From Propionibacteriales bacterium (GTDB lineage: Bacteria > Actinomycetota > Actinomycetes > Propionibacteriales > Nocardioidaceae): a DNA stretch of 39,101 nt. The notes under the pieces were generated by a model that did not search any database, had not been told where the DNA came from, and saw only the letters and a list, made by a program, of their open reading frames with translations. The stretch lies in NCBI GenBank assembly GCA_009379735.1, contig WHTB01000005.1, positions 1-39,101 on the forward strand, written 5' to 3'. Each line of letters opens with the position of its first letter. Position 1 is the stretch's first letter. Below, one piece after another: positions 15,730 to 25,289 of this stretch. The position numbers and the translations under genes are program-made.

Positions 15730-15755
15730 CCGACATACGTGCAACCTCGACGCGA
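15730..15755 (-). repeat. Family B half-copy
   Basis: Read on the minus strand it contains CGTCGAGGTTGCACGTATGT, matching an arm of the hairpin at 15464-15523. It lies 14 bases past the folE stop. Confidence 0.65.
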
Positions 15756-15769
15756 AAAGGGGGTCGCGG

Positions 15770-16372
15770 TCAGCCGATGATGAGGCTCATCGCCTCGGCC
15801 CGGGTCGCGGGGTCGCGCAGTTGACCGCGCACCGCGCTGGTCACCGTCTTCGCCCCCGGCTTGCGGACTCCGCGCATCGTCATGCACAGGTGCTCGCACT
15901 CGAAGACGACGATCGCCCCGCGGGGACCCAGCAGCTCCATCAGCGAGTCGGCGACCTGGGTGGTCAGCCGCTCCTGCACCTGCGGCCGGCGCGCATACAC
16001 GTCGACCAGCCGGGCCAGCTTCGACAGCCCGGTGATGCGCCCCTCGACGTTGGGGATGTAGCCGACATGCGCGACGCCGGTGAACGGCACCAGGTGGTGC
16101 TCGCACATCGACCACACCTCGATGTCCTTCACCAGGACCATCTCGTCGTGGCCGATGTCGAACGTCGTCATGAGTACGTCTTCCGCCCGCATCCGCAGGC
16201 CGGCCGTCATCTCGGCGTACGCCCGGGCGACGCGGTCGGGGGTGTCATGCAGCCCTTCGCGACCGGGGTCCTCGCCGATCGCGAACAGCAGCTCACGCAC
16301 GGCAGCCGCCGCCCGCTCGTGGTCGTACGGCGGCGGCTCGCCCGCATCCGGGGCGGCGATCGGGTCGACCAC
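15770..16372 (-). CDS. folE: GTP cyclohydrolase I
   Basis: 200 aa. It converts GTP to 7,8-dihydroneopterin triphosphate and formate, the entry step to folate. The zinc ligands are visible in [10 protein letters not shown] and [45 protein letters not shown] and RPQVQERLT are conserved. It starts at a GTG two bases after the ftsH stop, so it is expressed with ftsH rather than with the folP cluster. The two are separated by a repeat-rich gap, though both are on the minus strand. Confidence 0.95.
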   Translation of the reverse strand: MVDPIAAPDAGEPPPYDHERAAAAVRELLFAIGEDPGREGLHDTPDRVARAYAEMTAGLRMRAEDVLMTTFDIGHDEMVLVKDIEVWSMCEHHLVPFTGVAHVGYIPNVEGRITGLSKLARLVDVYARRPQVQERLTTQVADSLMELLGPRGAIVVFECEHLCMTMRGVRKPGAKTVTSAVRGQLRDPATRAEAMSLIIG

Positions 16373-16374
16373 GG

Positions 16375-18411
16375 TCAGGACCCAGGCGTCGAGGGCGGCC
16401 GCTGGGAAGGCGGAGGCGCCGACGGCGGCTCGGCCTGCACGTCGGAGCCCTCGTCGACCGGCCCGATCACCAGGCCGGGGCCGGTCTGCCCGTTGACCGA
16501 CGAGCCGTCGAGCTGCACCGGAGGCTTGTCCGACGGCACCCGGGTCTCCGACCCGGTCCAGGGCGCCCGCACCGGCCGTATCCGCAGCGGCACGAAGATC
16601 TCCGCCACCTCCTTGCGGTCGAGCGTCTCGCGCTCCAGCAAGGCCAGCACCAGCGCGTCGAGCACGTCGCGGTTCTCGTGGAGGATGTCGAAGGCCTCCT
16701 GGTGGGCCGACGTCAGCAGCGCGTTGATCTCCTCGTCGATGATCGCGGCGATCTCCTCGGAGTAGTTGCGCTGGTGGCCGATGTCGCGTCCGAGGAACGG
16801 CTCACCGGTCTCCTCACCGAGCTTGACCGCGCCGAGTCGCTCGCTCATCCCGAAACTGGTGACCATCGCGCGGGCCAGCTTGGTGGCCTTCTCGATGTCG
16901 TTCGAGGCACCGGTGGTCGGGTCGTGGTAGATCAGCTGCTCGGCGGCCAGCCCACCGAGCGCGAAGGACAGCTGGTTCAGCAGCTCGCTGCGCGACTGCG
17001 AGCTCTTGTCCTGCTCGGGCAGGATCTGCGTGTAGCCGAGGGCCCGGCCGCGCGGCAGGATCGTCACCTTCGAGACCGGGTCGGTGCCCGGCAGCGCGGC
17101 GGCGACCAGCGCGTGCCCGCCCTCGTGGTAGGCCGTCATCGTCTTCTCGCGCTCGGTCATCAGGTGCGAGCGGCGTTGCGGCCCCATGCTGACGCGGTCG
17201 ATCGCCTCGTCCAGCGCCAAGTTGTCGATCAGCTTCGCGTTGCCCCGCGCGGTCAGCAGGGCCGCCTCGTTGAGCACGTTGGCGAGGTCGGCGCCGGTGA
17301 AGCCGGGAGTACGGCGGGCCACCGCGATCAGGTCGACGTCGGTCGCCATCGGCTTGCCGCGCGAGTGCACCTGGAGGATCTTGGTGCGGCCCTCGATGTT
17401 GGGGGCGCCGACGCCGATCATCCGGTCGAACCGGCCGGGTCGGAGCAGGGCCGGGTCGAGGACGTCGGGACGGTTGGTCGCCGCGATCAAGATGACGCCG
17501 CCGCGGACGTCGAACCCGTCCATCTCGACCAGCAGCTGGTTCAGCGTCTGCTCGCGCTCGTCGTGACCGCCGCCGAGGCCGGCACCGCGGTGTCGGCCGA
17601 CCGCGTCGATCTCGTCGATGAACACGATGGCCGGGGCGTTCTCCTTTGCCTGGTTGAAAAGGTCGCGTACTCGGGACGCACCGACGCCGACGAACATCTC
17701 GACGAAGTCGGAGCCGGAGATGGTGTAGAACGGCACGCCCGCCTCGCCGGCGACGGCACGGGCGAGCAGCGTCTTGCCGGTCCCGGGCGGTCCGTACAGC
17801 AGGACTCCCTTGGGGATCTTCGCGCCGACCGCCTGGAACTTGGCCGGCTCCTGCAGGAACTCCTTGATCTCGCCGAGCTCCTCGATCGCCTCGTCGACGC
17901 CGGCGACGTCGCCGAAGGTCGTCTTCGGCATGTCCTTGCTGACGATCTTCGCCTTGGACTTGCCGAACTGCATGACCCGGCCGCCACCGCCCTGCACTTG
18001 GTTCATCAGGAACAGGAAGATCACCACGATCAGCACGAACGGCAGCAAGGTGATGAGCAGGGAGCCGAGGAAGGACGGCTTCGAGATCTCTACGTCGTAC
18101 GACGTCGCGGCGTCGTCGCCCTCCTGCCGCTCCACCTCGGCGAGCAGCCGCGCGCCCTGGCTGCCGAGGTAGAACGCCTGGACCTTGTCGCCGTTGTCGA
18201 GGGTGGCCCGCATCGTCTCGTCGCCACCGTCGAACACGATGGTCTTGACCGAGCCGTCGCGGATGTGGCTGACGACCTCAGCCGTCTTGACCTCTTCGTA
18301 GTCGTTGCCGGTAATGCCGAACTGCAGCAGTGACAGCACGGCGACGACGCCGAGCACGATCCACAGCAAGGGCCCGCGGAAGATTCGCTTGACGTCCATG
18401 ATCCGGGGCAT
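16375..18411 (-). CDS. ftsH: ATP-dependent zinc metalloprotease FtsH
   Basis: 678 aa, membrane-bound AAA+ protease that removes misassembled membrane proteins and regulatory proteins. Two transmembrane segments (about 13-32 and 112-136) flank the extracytoplasmic domain. Walker A is GPPGTGKT, Walker B is [11 protein letters not shown], the pore loop is MFVGVGA and the second region of homology contains [20 protein letters not shown]. The zinc site is HEGGH with the third ligand in TGASNDI. The C-terminal 60 residues form a Pro/Ser-rich tail. AGGAGG lies 10 bases before the ATG, and a TATACC box (18448-18453 on the minus strand) may be a dedicated promoter. Confidence 0.97.
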   Translation of the reverse strand: MPRIMDVKRIFRGPLLWIVLGVVAVLSLLQFGITGNDYEEVKTAEVVSHIRDGSVKTIVFDGGDETMRATLDNGDKVQAFYLGSQGARLLAEVERQEGDDAATSYDVEISKPSFLGSLLITLLPFVLIVVIFLFLMNQVQGGGGRVMQFGKSKAKIVSKDMPKTTFGDVAGVDEAIEELGEIKEFLQEPAKFQAVGAKIPKGVLLYGPPGTGKTLLARAVAGEAGVPFYTISGSDFVEMFVGVGASRVRDLFNQAKENAPAIVFIDEIDAVGRHRGAGLGGGHDEREQTLNQLLVEMDGFDVRGGVILIAATNRPDVLDPALLRPGRFDRMIGVGAPNIEGRTKILQVHSRGKPMATDVDLIAVARRTPGFTGADLANVLNEAALLTARGNAKLIDNLALDEAIDRVSMGPQRRSHLMTEREKTMTAYHEGGHALVAAALPGTDPVSKVTILPRGRALGYTQILPEQDKSSQSRSELLNQLSFALGGLAAEQLIYHDPTTGASNDIEKATKLARAMVTSFGMSERLGAVKLGEETGEPFLGRDIGHQRNYSEEIAAIIDEEINALLTSAHQEAFDILHENRDVLDALVLALLERETLDRKEVAEIFVPLRIRPVRAPWTGSETRVPSDKPPVQLDGSSVNGQTGPGLVIGPVDEGSDVQAEPPSAPPPSQRPPSTPGS

Positions 18412-18512
18412 TGAGCCCCGTCCTCCTGAGATGTGCGGTCATACGTAGGTATAGCGGCGTGCTGTCGAGAGTCTCCGACGGTACACCGGTACCCCAATTG
18501 TGACAGCAGTCC

Positions 18513-19064
18513 TCAGGAGTACACGTGGGGGGCGAGCGTGGCGATGCTGCGGAGGTTCCGATAGCTGTCGGCGTAGTCGAGTCCGTACCCCACGACGAAC
18601 TCGTCGGGGATGTCGAAACCGACGTATTTCACGTCGACGCTCATCCGCATCGCGTCGGGTTTGCGCAGCAGCGTGCAGATCTCCACCGAGGCAGGGTTGC
18701 GCGACACCAGGTTGGAGGCCAGCCACGACAGCGTCAGCCCGGTGTCGATGATGTCCTCGACCACCAGGACGTGCCGGTCCATGATGTCGGTGTCGAGGTC
18801 TTTGAGGATGCGTACGACACCTGACGACGTGGTGCCGGAGCCGTACGACGAGATCGCCATCCAGTCCATCTCGACGTGCCGCGACAGGTGTCGGGCCAGG
18901 TCGGCCATCACCATCACCGCGCCCTTGAGTACGCCGACGAGCAGCAGCGGTTTTCCGTCGTAGTCCTGCTCGATCTGGCGCGCCAGCTCGGCCAGCCACT
19001 GCTGGATCTGGTCCTCCGAGATCAGGGTCTTGGCCAGGTCCTTCTCGACGTGCTCGGCGTCCAC
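18513..19064 (-). CDS. hpt: Hypoxanthine phosphoribosyltransferase
   Basis: 183 aa from the GTG at 19064. It salvages hypoxanthine (and guanine) with PRPP to IMP/GMP. The PRPP loop is VLVVEDIIDTGLTL, the flexible loop region is SYGSGTTSSG, and VGVLKGAVMVMADL and the C-terminal VGYGLDYADSYRNL are conserved. It starts 5 bases after tilS. The tilS-hpt-ftsH-folE order is common in Gram-positive bacteria. The longer open frame upstream is tilS read out of frame. Confidence 0.95.
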   Translation of the reverse strand: MDAEHVEKDLAKTLISEDQIQQWLAELARQIEQDYDGKPLLLVGVLKGAVMVMADLARHLSRHVEMDWMAISSYGSGTTSSGVVRILKDLDTDIMDRHVLVVEDIIDTGLTLSWLASNLVSRNPASVEICTLLRKPDAMRMSVDVKYVGFDIPDEFVVGYGLDYADSYRNLRSIATLAPHVYS

Positions 19065-19069
19065 GGGCG

Positions 19070-20047
19070 TCAGCCTGCCACAGCCGACGGCTCGAACCTC
19101 AACCTGGCCCCGGCACGCAGCGCCCGCACCGCACCCGGCAGGTCGACCCAGCGCTGACCACGCCAGTCGGTGACGAGTGCGTCGACCGCATCGAGGTGTA
19201 CGGCGAACAGGTCGGTGCCCGGACACCCGGCTCGCAGCGCGGCCAGCCGCAGGACCCGGGACCGCACGGCCGGTGCCAGCGACTCGAGCCGGTCGGTGTC
19301 GAGCCCGTCCTCGGTACGGCAGTCCGCAAGTGCCTGCCGAGCCAGGTCGTCCAGCGCGTCCGCGTCGGCCCGCAGCAGTGCGGCCGTGCGGGCCAGCGCG
19401 GCCGCGACGCCCGGCCCGAGCTGGTGCTCGAGCACCGGGAGCACGTCGTGCCGCACCCGGACCCGGGTGTACGCCGGGTCGACGTTGTGCGGGTCGTGCC
19501 ACGGCTCGAGACCCTGTGCGGCGCAGGCGGCCGTCGTCGTGCTGCGCGACAGGCCGAGCAGCGGCCGCCGGTAGATCCCCGCGGCCGGCGGCATTCCCGA
19601 CAGGGAGCGGGCGCCCGAGCCTCGCGCCAGCCCGAGCAGGACGGTCTCGGCCTGGTCGTCGCGGGTGTGGCCCAGGAGTACGGCGGACGCGCCGAGGCGG
19701 TCCGCTGCCGCGTCGAGTGCGGCGTACCGGGCCGAGCGGGCGGCGGCCTCCGGGCCGCCGCCGTCACCGACCGTCACCGGAACCACCTCGACCGGGTCCA
19801 GGCCGAGCCCGCTCAGCGTCGACGCGACCCGCTCCGCGACGACCGTCGAGCCGTGCTGCAGCCCGTGGTCGACCGTGACAGCGCCGACCAGCCAGCCGGC
19901 CGACCGCGACTCGAACGCTGCCGCCGCGGCCAGCGACAGCGAGTCGGCGCCGCCCGAACAGGCCACCACGACCACGTCGCCGGCGGACAGGTCGGTGAGC
20001 GCAGATCGCACGGCGCGGCGGGTGTCGGCAACCGCGGGGTCGAGCAT
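19070..20047 (-). CDS. tilS: tRNA(Ile)-lysidine synthase
   Basis: 325 aa. It adds lysine to C34 of the CAU-anticodon tRNA-Ile so that it reads AUA. The N-type PP-loop is [12 protein letters not shown] (SGGxDS), followed by [31 protein letters not shown] and RPLLGLSR. The C-terminal part is short, as in other actinobacteria. The ATG follows the upstream protease stop by three bases. Confidence 0.93.
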   Translation of the reverse strand: MLDPAVADTRRAVRSALTDLSAGDVVVVACSGGADSLSLAAAAAFESRSAGWLVGAVTVDHGLQHGSTVVAERVASTLSGLGLDPVEVVPVTVGDGGGPEAAARSARYAALDAAADRLGASAVLLGHTRDDQAETVLLGLARGSGARSLSGMPPAAGIYRRPLLGLSRSTTTAACAAQGLEPWHDPHNVDPAYTRVRVRHDVLPVLEHQLGPGVAAALARTAALLRADADALDDLARQALADCRTEDGLDTDRLESLAPAVRSRVLRLAALRAGCPGTDLFAVHLDAVDALVTDWRGQRWVDLPGAVRALRAGARLRFEPSAVAG

Positions 20048-20050
20048 GGG

Positions 20051-21133
20051 TCAGCCGTGCACCCGGCGTACCCAGGCCGCCGGGTCGCCGATCTCCAGCT
20101 TGCTCGGCAGGTTGTCGGGCGAGGCCCAGACCTGGTTGAACCCGTCCATCCCCACCGCGTCGACAGCCCCGCGGACGAACGCGGCGCCGTCGCGGTACTG
20201 CCGCATCTTGGCGTCGAACCCGAGCAGCCGGCGCAGCAGCTGGTCGAGCGCGCCTCCGCCCTTGCGGCGCGAGTCGAACTTCTTGCGGATCACCTCGACG
20301 GACGGGATCACGTCGGGTCCGACGCCGTCCATCACGACGTCGGCGTGACCCTCGAGGAGCGACATGGTGGCGGTGATTCGGTCGACGATCTCGCGCTGCG
20401 CCGGCGTCTGGACGAGGTCGAGCAGGGAGAACTCCGAGCCCAGCTCACCCTTGGTGGCCCGGGTCAGCCGCTCGACCCCCTCGCGCAGCGTCGCCCCGAG
20501 TGCGGCGGGGTCGAGCTCGGTCGCGTCGACCAGGGCGCCGATCTCGGTCATCAGGTGCTCCCGCATCCACGGCACCGCCGTGAACTGCACCCGGTGGGTC
20601 TCCTCGTGCAGGCAGACCCAGAGCCGGAAGTCGTGCGGGTCGACGTCGAGCTCGCGCTCGGTGTGCACGATGTTGGGCGCCACCAGCAGCATCCGGCCGG
20701 TCGCGTTGTCATCGTGGCCCGGGCGCCCCTGCCAGAACGGGTCGAACTGGCCGAGTACGCGGCCGGCCAGGTAGCCGAGCAGAGCCCCGACCTCGAGCCC
20801 GGTGATCCGCGAGCCGACGGCAGCGGCCATCGGCGACGGGGTGCCGCGGCTGCTGACTACCTTGTCCACGACGGGCCGCATCAGCATCCGGAAGCCGTCG
20901 GTGTTGGCCTGCACCCAGCCGCCCCGGTCGATCACCACCACCGGCGCGGTCGCGGTGGCGGTGTGCAGGCCGGTGAACGCACGGACATGTCCCTCGGACT
21001 GCTCCGCACCCGCGCGCAGCTCGGTCACGATCGTGCGTGCGTCGGCGTGGGACACTTCGGGCCCGGGCCGCAGGAACCGTTTCGCGGTCTGCGCGGCGAG
21101 CTCCCAGTCGACCATCTCCGGCTGCTCAGTCAT
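20051..21133 (-). CDS. Zinc-dependent metalloprotease of the DUF2342 (F420-associated) family
   Basis: 360 aa. A zincin motif, CLHEETHRVQF (HExxH), sits near the middle, with a candidate third ligand in the downstream LLEGHADVVMD. MLLVAPNI, GRPGHDDN and a C-terminal KMRQYRDGAAFV region match DUF2342, a family noted as associated with coenzyme F420 organisms. The substrate is unknown and there is no signal peptide. TACGGT lies 6 bases before the ATG and no Shine-Dalgarno is seen, so the gene probably has a leaderless start behind the A2 palindrome. It leads into tilS with a three-base gap. Confidence 0.88.
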   Translation of the reverse strand: MTEQPEMVDWELAAQTAKRFLRPGPEVSHADARTIVTELRAGAEQSEGHVRAFTGLHTATATAPVVVIDRGGWVQANTDGFRMLMRPVVDKVVSSRGTPSPMAAAVGSRITGLEVGALLGYLAGRVLGQFDPFWQGRPGHDDNATGRMLLVAPNIVHTERELDVDPHDFRLWVCLHEETHRVQFTAVPWMREHLMTEIGALVDATELDPAALGATLREGVERLTRATKGELGSEFSLLDLVQTPAQREIVDRITATMSLLEGHADVVMDGVGPDVIPSVEVIRKKFDSRRKGGGALDQLLRRLLGFDAKMRQYRDGAAFVRGAVDAVGMDGFNQVWASPDNLPSKLEIGDPAAWVRRVHG

Positions 21134-21161
21134 GCGCCAACCGTACGTCGGCCGCCCGCAA

Positions 21162-21232
21162 CCCCCGGTGAGTGTGACGTCCTCGACGCGACACGCCGGC
21201 GTGTCTGTCGAAAACGTCACACTCACCGGGGG
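21162..21232. repeat. Family A palindromic element, copy A2 (inverted orientation)
   Basis: A 57-bp core (21169-21225) is extended by CCCCCGG/CCGGGGG to 71 bp. Arms as in A1, but in swapped order: the GCGACACG arm is on the left and the AGACACG arm on the right. The dacB stop codon (21223-21225) is the last three bases of the core, and dacB's last two codons lie in the flank. It can form a hairpin directly after dacB. Confidence 0.85.
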
Positions 21233-22665
21233 CAGCAGGAAGCGAGGGCGGCGGACAGGTCGTCGAGGGTGGCGCGGGCGTCCAACGTGTTCTCGAGCCG
21301 CACCCGGTCCGCGACGGCGGCGTAGACGAGCGCCGCGCCGTCGCGGTCGAGCACCACCCCGGCCAGCCCGTGCACCCCGCTCAGCGTCCCGGTCTTCGCT
21401 CGCACCACCCCGAGCCCCGGCTTCGTCGGCGGCCGCAGCTCGGCGTCGAACCGGACGTCGAGACTGCCGCTGAACCCGGCCACCGGCAGCCCGGTCACGG
21501 CCGACCGGAGCGCCGCCCGATCGGGGTCGGCGGCGACCGCTAGCGTCTCCACCAGCGTGTCGAGCGGCAGTCGGTTGCGGCGGGCCAGCCCGCTGCCGTC
21601 GTACAGCCGGGCCCGCGACATGTCGACGCCGAGGCCGGTGAGCGTACGCACCATCGCCTTGACGCCCTCGCCGAACGAGCCCGGCCTCCCGGCGGCGAGT
21701 GCGACGTGGCGGAGCAGCACCTCCGCACCCTCGTTGTCGCTGACCAGCAGGGTGTGGGCGACGACCTGGTCGAGCGGCGACGACTCGACCGCGGCCACGG
21801 TCTCCGCGTCGACCGGTGCCTTGCGCGGGGTGGGCCGTCCGCGGACCGTGATGCCACGGCGGTCGAGCTGGGCCGCGAACGTCTCGGCGGCGGCCCGACC
21901 GGGCGACGCGGACCGGCCGGCGCCACCCTTCTCGAGCCCTTCGTCGACCCACAGCGCGCTGATCCGGCTGACGACGCCGTCCGGTACGTACGCGGCCTCC
22001 CACGCGGGGTTCTCCGCCGGCCCGGCGAACAGCGAGCCGTCGTACGTCACGGTCACCTGGGTGACCCCGTCTGCCTTCAGCGCGGTGGCGGTCCGCCGGG
22101 CCAGGTCGTACGTCGTCGCTCGCTTCGGGTACTCGTGGACCCCACGCCGGGGCGGCGTACGCGCCAGCAACGGGTCCCCGCCGCCGACCAGCACGAGCTG
22201 GTTGGGCGCGGCGCCGCGGACGACACTGGTGGTGAAACGGTGATCCGGGCCGAGCTGGTCCAACACCGCCACCGACGTCAGGATCTTCAGCGTCGACGCC
22301 GGTGTGAAGAGGTCACGGCCGCCGGCCCGCAGCAGCTCCTTGCCGGTGCTCAGGTCCTGGACCAGCACGCCGCGATGCGGCCCGAGGTCACCGTCCTTCA
22401 GCAGCGGAGACAGCCGACGCCGCAGTGCGACCCGGTTCGGAGCTGGGCCAGCGGCCGCCGCGAGCACCGGCGCCGGGCGGGCAGCGTCGGGCAGCGACAC
22501 CCCCGCCGGCGGGGGCAGCTCCGCCGGCGCCGCCCGCTCCTTGTCCAGGAACCGGTCGAGCAGCCCGTTGTCGTACGCCAGGTAGCCGCCGCCCACGAGG
22601 GACGCGAGCAGCACGATCACGACAGCGAGCACGACCGTGGTGCGGCCGGCGTCGCCTCTACGCAC
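21223..22665 (-). CDS. dacB: D-alanyl-D-alanine carboxypeptidase/endopeptidase (peptidase S13, PBP4 type)
   Basis: 480 aa. A single N-terminal membrane segment (about 10-30) places the enzyme outside the membrane. The serine-peptidase triad motifs are S124-T-L-K127 (in FTPASTLKIL), SDNEGAEVL (SxN) and AKTGTLSG (KTG). VGGGDPLL and YDGSLF are family features. It trims peptidoglycan stem peptides or cross-links. The GTG start has GAGGGAGG five bases upstream. It is divergent from ppa, with 84 bases between the starts. Confidence 0.93.
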   Translation of the reverse strand: MRRGDAGRTTVVLAVVIVLLASLVGGGYLAYDNGLLDRFLDKERAAPAELPPPAGVSLPDAARPAPVLAAAAGPAPNRVALRRRLSPLLKDGDLGPHRGVLVQDLSTGKELLRAGGRDLFTPASTLKILTSVAVLDQLGPDHRFTTSVVRGAAPNQLVLVGGGDPLLARTPPRRGVHEYPKRATTYDLARRTATALKADGVTQVTVTYDGSLFAGPAENPAWEAAYVPDGVVSRISALWVDEGLEKGGAGRSASPGRAAAETFAAQLDRRGITVRGRPTPRKAPVDAETVAAVESSPLDQVVAHTLLVSDNEGAEVLLRHVALAAGRPGSFGEGVKAMVRTLTGLGVDMSRARLYDGSGLARRNRLPLDTLVETLAVAADPDRAALRSAVTGLPVAGFSGSLDVRFDAELRPPTKPGLGVVRAKTGTLSGVHGLAGVVLDRDGAALVYAAVADRVRLENTLDARATLDDLSAALASCCPR

Positions 22666-22724
22666 GTGACCCTCCCTCGAAGAGCGGTGGATGCCGTGTA
22701 GGGGACACTAGACCGGCATCACGT

Positions 22725-22743
22725 TACGGTCGGCAGCAGGAGG
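22725..22743 (+). promoter_or_regulatory. -10 box and Shine-Dalgarno for ppa
   Basis: TACGGT (22725-22730) is a plausible -10 box, and AGGAGG (22738-22743) stands 6 bases before the GTG. The start of transcription would fall very close to the ribosome-binding site, giving a very short leader. Confidence 0.35.
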
Positions 22744-22749
22744 CAGCAG

Positions 22750-23247
22750 GTGGAGTTCGACGTCACGATCGAGATTCCCAAGGGTCAGCGCAACAAGTAC
22801 GAGGTCGACCACAAGACCGGGCGGCTGCGCCTCGACCGCACGCTGTTCACCTCCACCCAGTACCCCGCCGACTACGGCTTCGTCGACGACACCCTCGGCC
22901 TCGACGGCGACCCGCTCGACGCGCTCGTCGTGCTGCAGGAGCCGACGTTCCCGGGCTGCCTGATCAAGTGCCGCGCCATCGGCATGTTCCGGATGACCGA
23001 CGAGGCCGGCGGTGACGACAAGGTGCTGTGCGTCCCAGCCACCGACCCGCGGATGGAGCACCTGCGCGACATCCACCACCTCGCGGAGTTCGACCGGCTG
23101 GAGATCCAGCACTTCTTCGAGGTCTACAAGGACCTCGAGCCCGGCAAGTCGGTCGAGGGCGCCAGTTGGGTCGGACGGGCCGAGGCCGAGGCCGAGGTGA
23201 CGGCGTCCTTCCAGCGGTTCAAGGACAACGGCGGGTACAACCACTGA
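22750..23247 (+). CDS. ppa: Inorganic pyrophosphatase, family I
   Basis: 165 aa, soluble. It hydrolyses PPi and so pulls biosynthetic reactions forward. Family I motifs: [36 protein letters not shown] (with the metal-binding Asp residues), and [11 protein letters not shown]. The GTG start is set by AGGAGG. A hairpin follows the stop. Confidence 0.97.
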   Translation: MEFDVTIEIPKGQRNKYEVDHKTGRLRLDRTLFTSTQYPADYGFVDDTLGLDGDPLDALVVLQEPTFPGCLIKCRAIGMFRMTDEAGGDDKVLCVPATDPRMEHLRDIHHLAEFDRLEIQHFFEVYKDLEPGKSVEGASWVGRAEAEAEVTASFQRFKDNGGYNH

Positions 23248-23266
23248 CCGCTCGCCAGTGAGCGGT
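23247..23266 (+). terminator. Terminator hairpin after ppa
   Basis: ACCGCTC and GAGCGGT form a perfect 7-bp stem with a 6-base loop, beginning at the last base of the stop codon. There is no T run, as is usual in high-GC actinobacteria. Confidence 0.65.
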
Positions 23267-23312
23267 CCCCGGCGCGCACACTCCGCCGGCCCTGCGCGGC
23301 GTCCGCGGCGCG

Positions 23313-25256
23313 TCAGCGGAGCATCTCGACGTCGAGCAGCTCCTCCGGGATGCCGAACGCGTCCACCAGGTCGCGCGCGTGCGGCCGCAGCTCCTCGCAC
23401 AGCGCGCCCACCATCGTCGTGATCGCCTTCGCCCGCTCGCCGGAGAGCCGGCCGTGCTCCTGGAACCAGCCCCGGTCGTTCTCGATGCCACCGAGCGCGC
23501 TGAGGTCGCACAGTGCCGACAGCACCATCCGCTGCGGGCCGTCGGGACAGCTGTCCACCGCCTCGGCGAACGCCTCCAGCACGACCCGTTCGACGTGCAC
23601 CCGTGCCGCCAGCACCACGTGGTCCTGACACGACGAGAACACGTCGAACGCGTCGTCGCCACGGTCGATCCCGCGCTTCAGCCGGCGGGCGACGGCTGAC
23701 CGCACGTGGTCGTCGCGCCAGCGGTACATGGCCAGGTGGTACTCACGGTCGAGCAGTCCGGCGTTGTCGTCGTCACCCCCGGGTACGGCGTCGCGCAGCC
23801 GCTCGGCCAGCTGCCACCACGACGTACGCTCCGCCACCGACTCGACCGCGAGTCCCGCGACATACCGCGCCATCCCGATCGGGTCGAGCTGTTCGAAGGA
23901 GTCGCGGTAGTCGGTGAGCAGCCCCTTCGCCACCAGCTGGAGCAGCACCGTGTTGTCGCCCTCGAACGTGGTGAACACGTCGGTGTCGGCCTTCAGCATC
24001 CCGAACCGGTTCGCGCTGAGATAGCCGGCGCCGCCGCAGGCCTCGCGGCAGGTCTGGATGGTCTGCGTGGCGTGCCACGTTGTCAGCGACTTGATGCCGG
24101 CGGCGGCGCTCTCCAACTCACGGCGCTCGTGCTCGCGCGCGTCGCCGGCGTCGTCGTCGAGGGAGAACACCCGGTGCAGCGTGGCCACGAGACCGGCCTG
24201 CGTGAAGTGCAGCGCGTACGTCCGCGCGACCAGTGGCAGCAGCCGGCGCTGGTGTACGCGGTAGTCCATCAACAGCGCCTCGTCCTCGGCACCAGGTGCG
24301 CCGAACTGCCTGCGCTGCAAGGCGTAACGGGTCGCCAGAGCAAGCGCCACCTTGGCCGCGCCGAGCGCACCGCCGCCGACGCTGACCCGGCCCTGGACCA
24401 GCGTCCCGAGCATGGTGAAGAACCGCCGGTCGGGGTTGTCGATCGCGCTCGTGTAGGACCCTGACTCGTCGACCTGGGCGTACCGGTCCAACAGGTTGTC
24501 GCGCGAGACGGCTACCCGGTCGAAGGTCAGCCGGCCGTTGTCGACGCCGTTCAGCCCGAGCTTGTGGCCGCAGTCCTCGATCTGCACGCCCGGCAGCGGT
24601 GCGCCGTCGGCGTCTCGGATCGGCACCAGGATCGCGTGCACCCCGTGCTGCTCGCCGCCGACCTCGAGCTGCGCGAACACCACCGCCAGCTCGCCGTCAC
24701 GGGCGGAGTTGCCGATGTAGTCCTTGCGCGCCGAGAGGTCCGGCGTGTGCACCAAGAACCGACCATGGTCCGGGTCGTACGTCGCCGTCGTCCGCAACGC
24801 CTGGACGTTCGACCCGTGACCGGTCTCCGTCATCGCGAAGCAGCCGAGCAACCGGCCGCTCATCACGTCCTCCAGGTAACGCTCGTGGTGCTTCGCGCTG
24901 CCGAGATGCAGGATCGCCCCGCCGAACAGACCGAACTGCACGCCGAACTTCACGAGTACGGAGAGGTCGCCGAGGGCCAGCGTCTCGAACGCCGCGATCG
25001 AGCCGCCGATGTCGCCGGAACCGCCATACTCCTTGGGAAAACCGAGCCTCGTCAGGCCCGACGGGACGGCGGTGTGCAGCACCTCGAGCACCCGGGCGCG
25101 GTAGTCCGCCGTGGTCAGCCCAGGTGCCTCGTACACCAGGCTGGCGTAGGTCGCGAGCTGCTCACGGACGCGCGTGCGCACCTCGGCATGGTCGCCGTCG
25201 AGCAGCCCCGACAGGGCAGAGACGTCGATCGGCCCGAGCTGACTTGGTCCTTTCAT
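23313..25256 (-). CDS. Acyl-CoA oxidase-type acyl-CoA dehydrogenase
   Basis: 647 aa, the length of peroxisomal-type acyl-CoA oxidases rather than the 380 aa of ordinary dehydrogenases. The FAD/substrate region has CFAMTETGHGSNV, KDYIGNSARDGELAVVF and RVSVGGGALGAAKVAL. The ACOX-type catalytic Glu is in DVFTTFEGDNTVLLQ, near residue 430, after ACGGAGYLSANR. A long helical C-terminal domain follows. It introduces the trans-2 double bond in fatty acyl-CoA; whether O2 or an electron-transfer protein takes the electrons cannot be read. I chose the ATG at 25256 (AGGG 7 bases upstream) over a GTG two codons earlier. It lies 33 bases after the NlpC gene. Confidence 0.9.
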   Translation of the reverse strand: MKGPSQLGPIDVSALSGLLDGDHAEVRTRVREQLATYASLVYEAPGLTTADYRARVLEVLHTAVPSGLTRLGFPKEYGGSGDIGGSIAAFETLALGDLSVLVKFGVQFGLFGGAILHLGSAKHHERYLEDVMSGRLLGCFAMTETGHGSNVQALRTTATYDPDHGRFLVHTPDLSARKDYIGNSARDGELAVVFAQLEVGGEQHGVHAILVPIRDADGAPLPGVQIEDCGHKLGLNGVDNGRLTFDRVAVSRDNLLDRYAQVDESGSYTSAIDNPDRRFFTMLGTLVQGRVSVGGGALGAAKVALALATRYALQRRQFGAPGAEDEALLMDYRVHQRRLLPLVARTYALHFTQAGLVATLHRVFSLDDDAGDAREHERRELESAAAGIKSLTTWHATQTIQTCREACGGAGYLSANRFGMLKADTDVFTTFEGDNTVLLQLVAKGLLTDYRDSFEQLDPIGMARYVAGLAVESVAERTSWWQLAERLRDAVPGGDDDNAGLLDREYHLAMYRWRDDHVRSAVARRLKRGIDRGDDAFDVFSSCQDHVVLAARVHVERVVLEAFAEAVDSCPDGPQRMVLSALCDLSALGGIENDRGWFQEHGRLSGERAKAITTMVGALCEELRPHARDLVDAFGIPEELLDVEMLR

Positions 25257-25289
25257 GGCCACACCCTGCCACCGCCCCGGCCGCTGGGG

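Larger units (their letters stand above)
15438..15769. other. 332-bp gene-free region between folE and folP with three palindromic repeats
   Basis: No supported gene. Beyond the folP -10 box it holds a 60-bp family B hairpin (15464-15523), a separate 54-bp palindrome (15603-15656) and a family B half-copy (15730-15755) close to the folE stop. The elements probably include the folE terminator. Confidence 0.6.
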
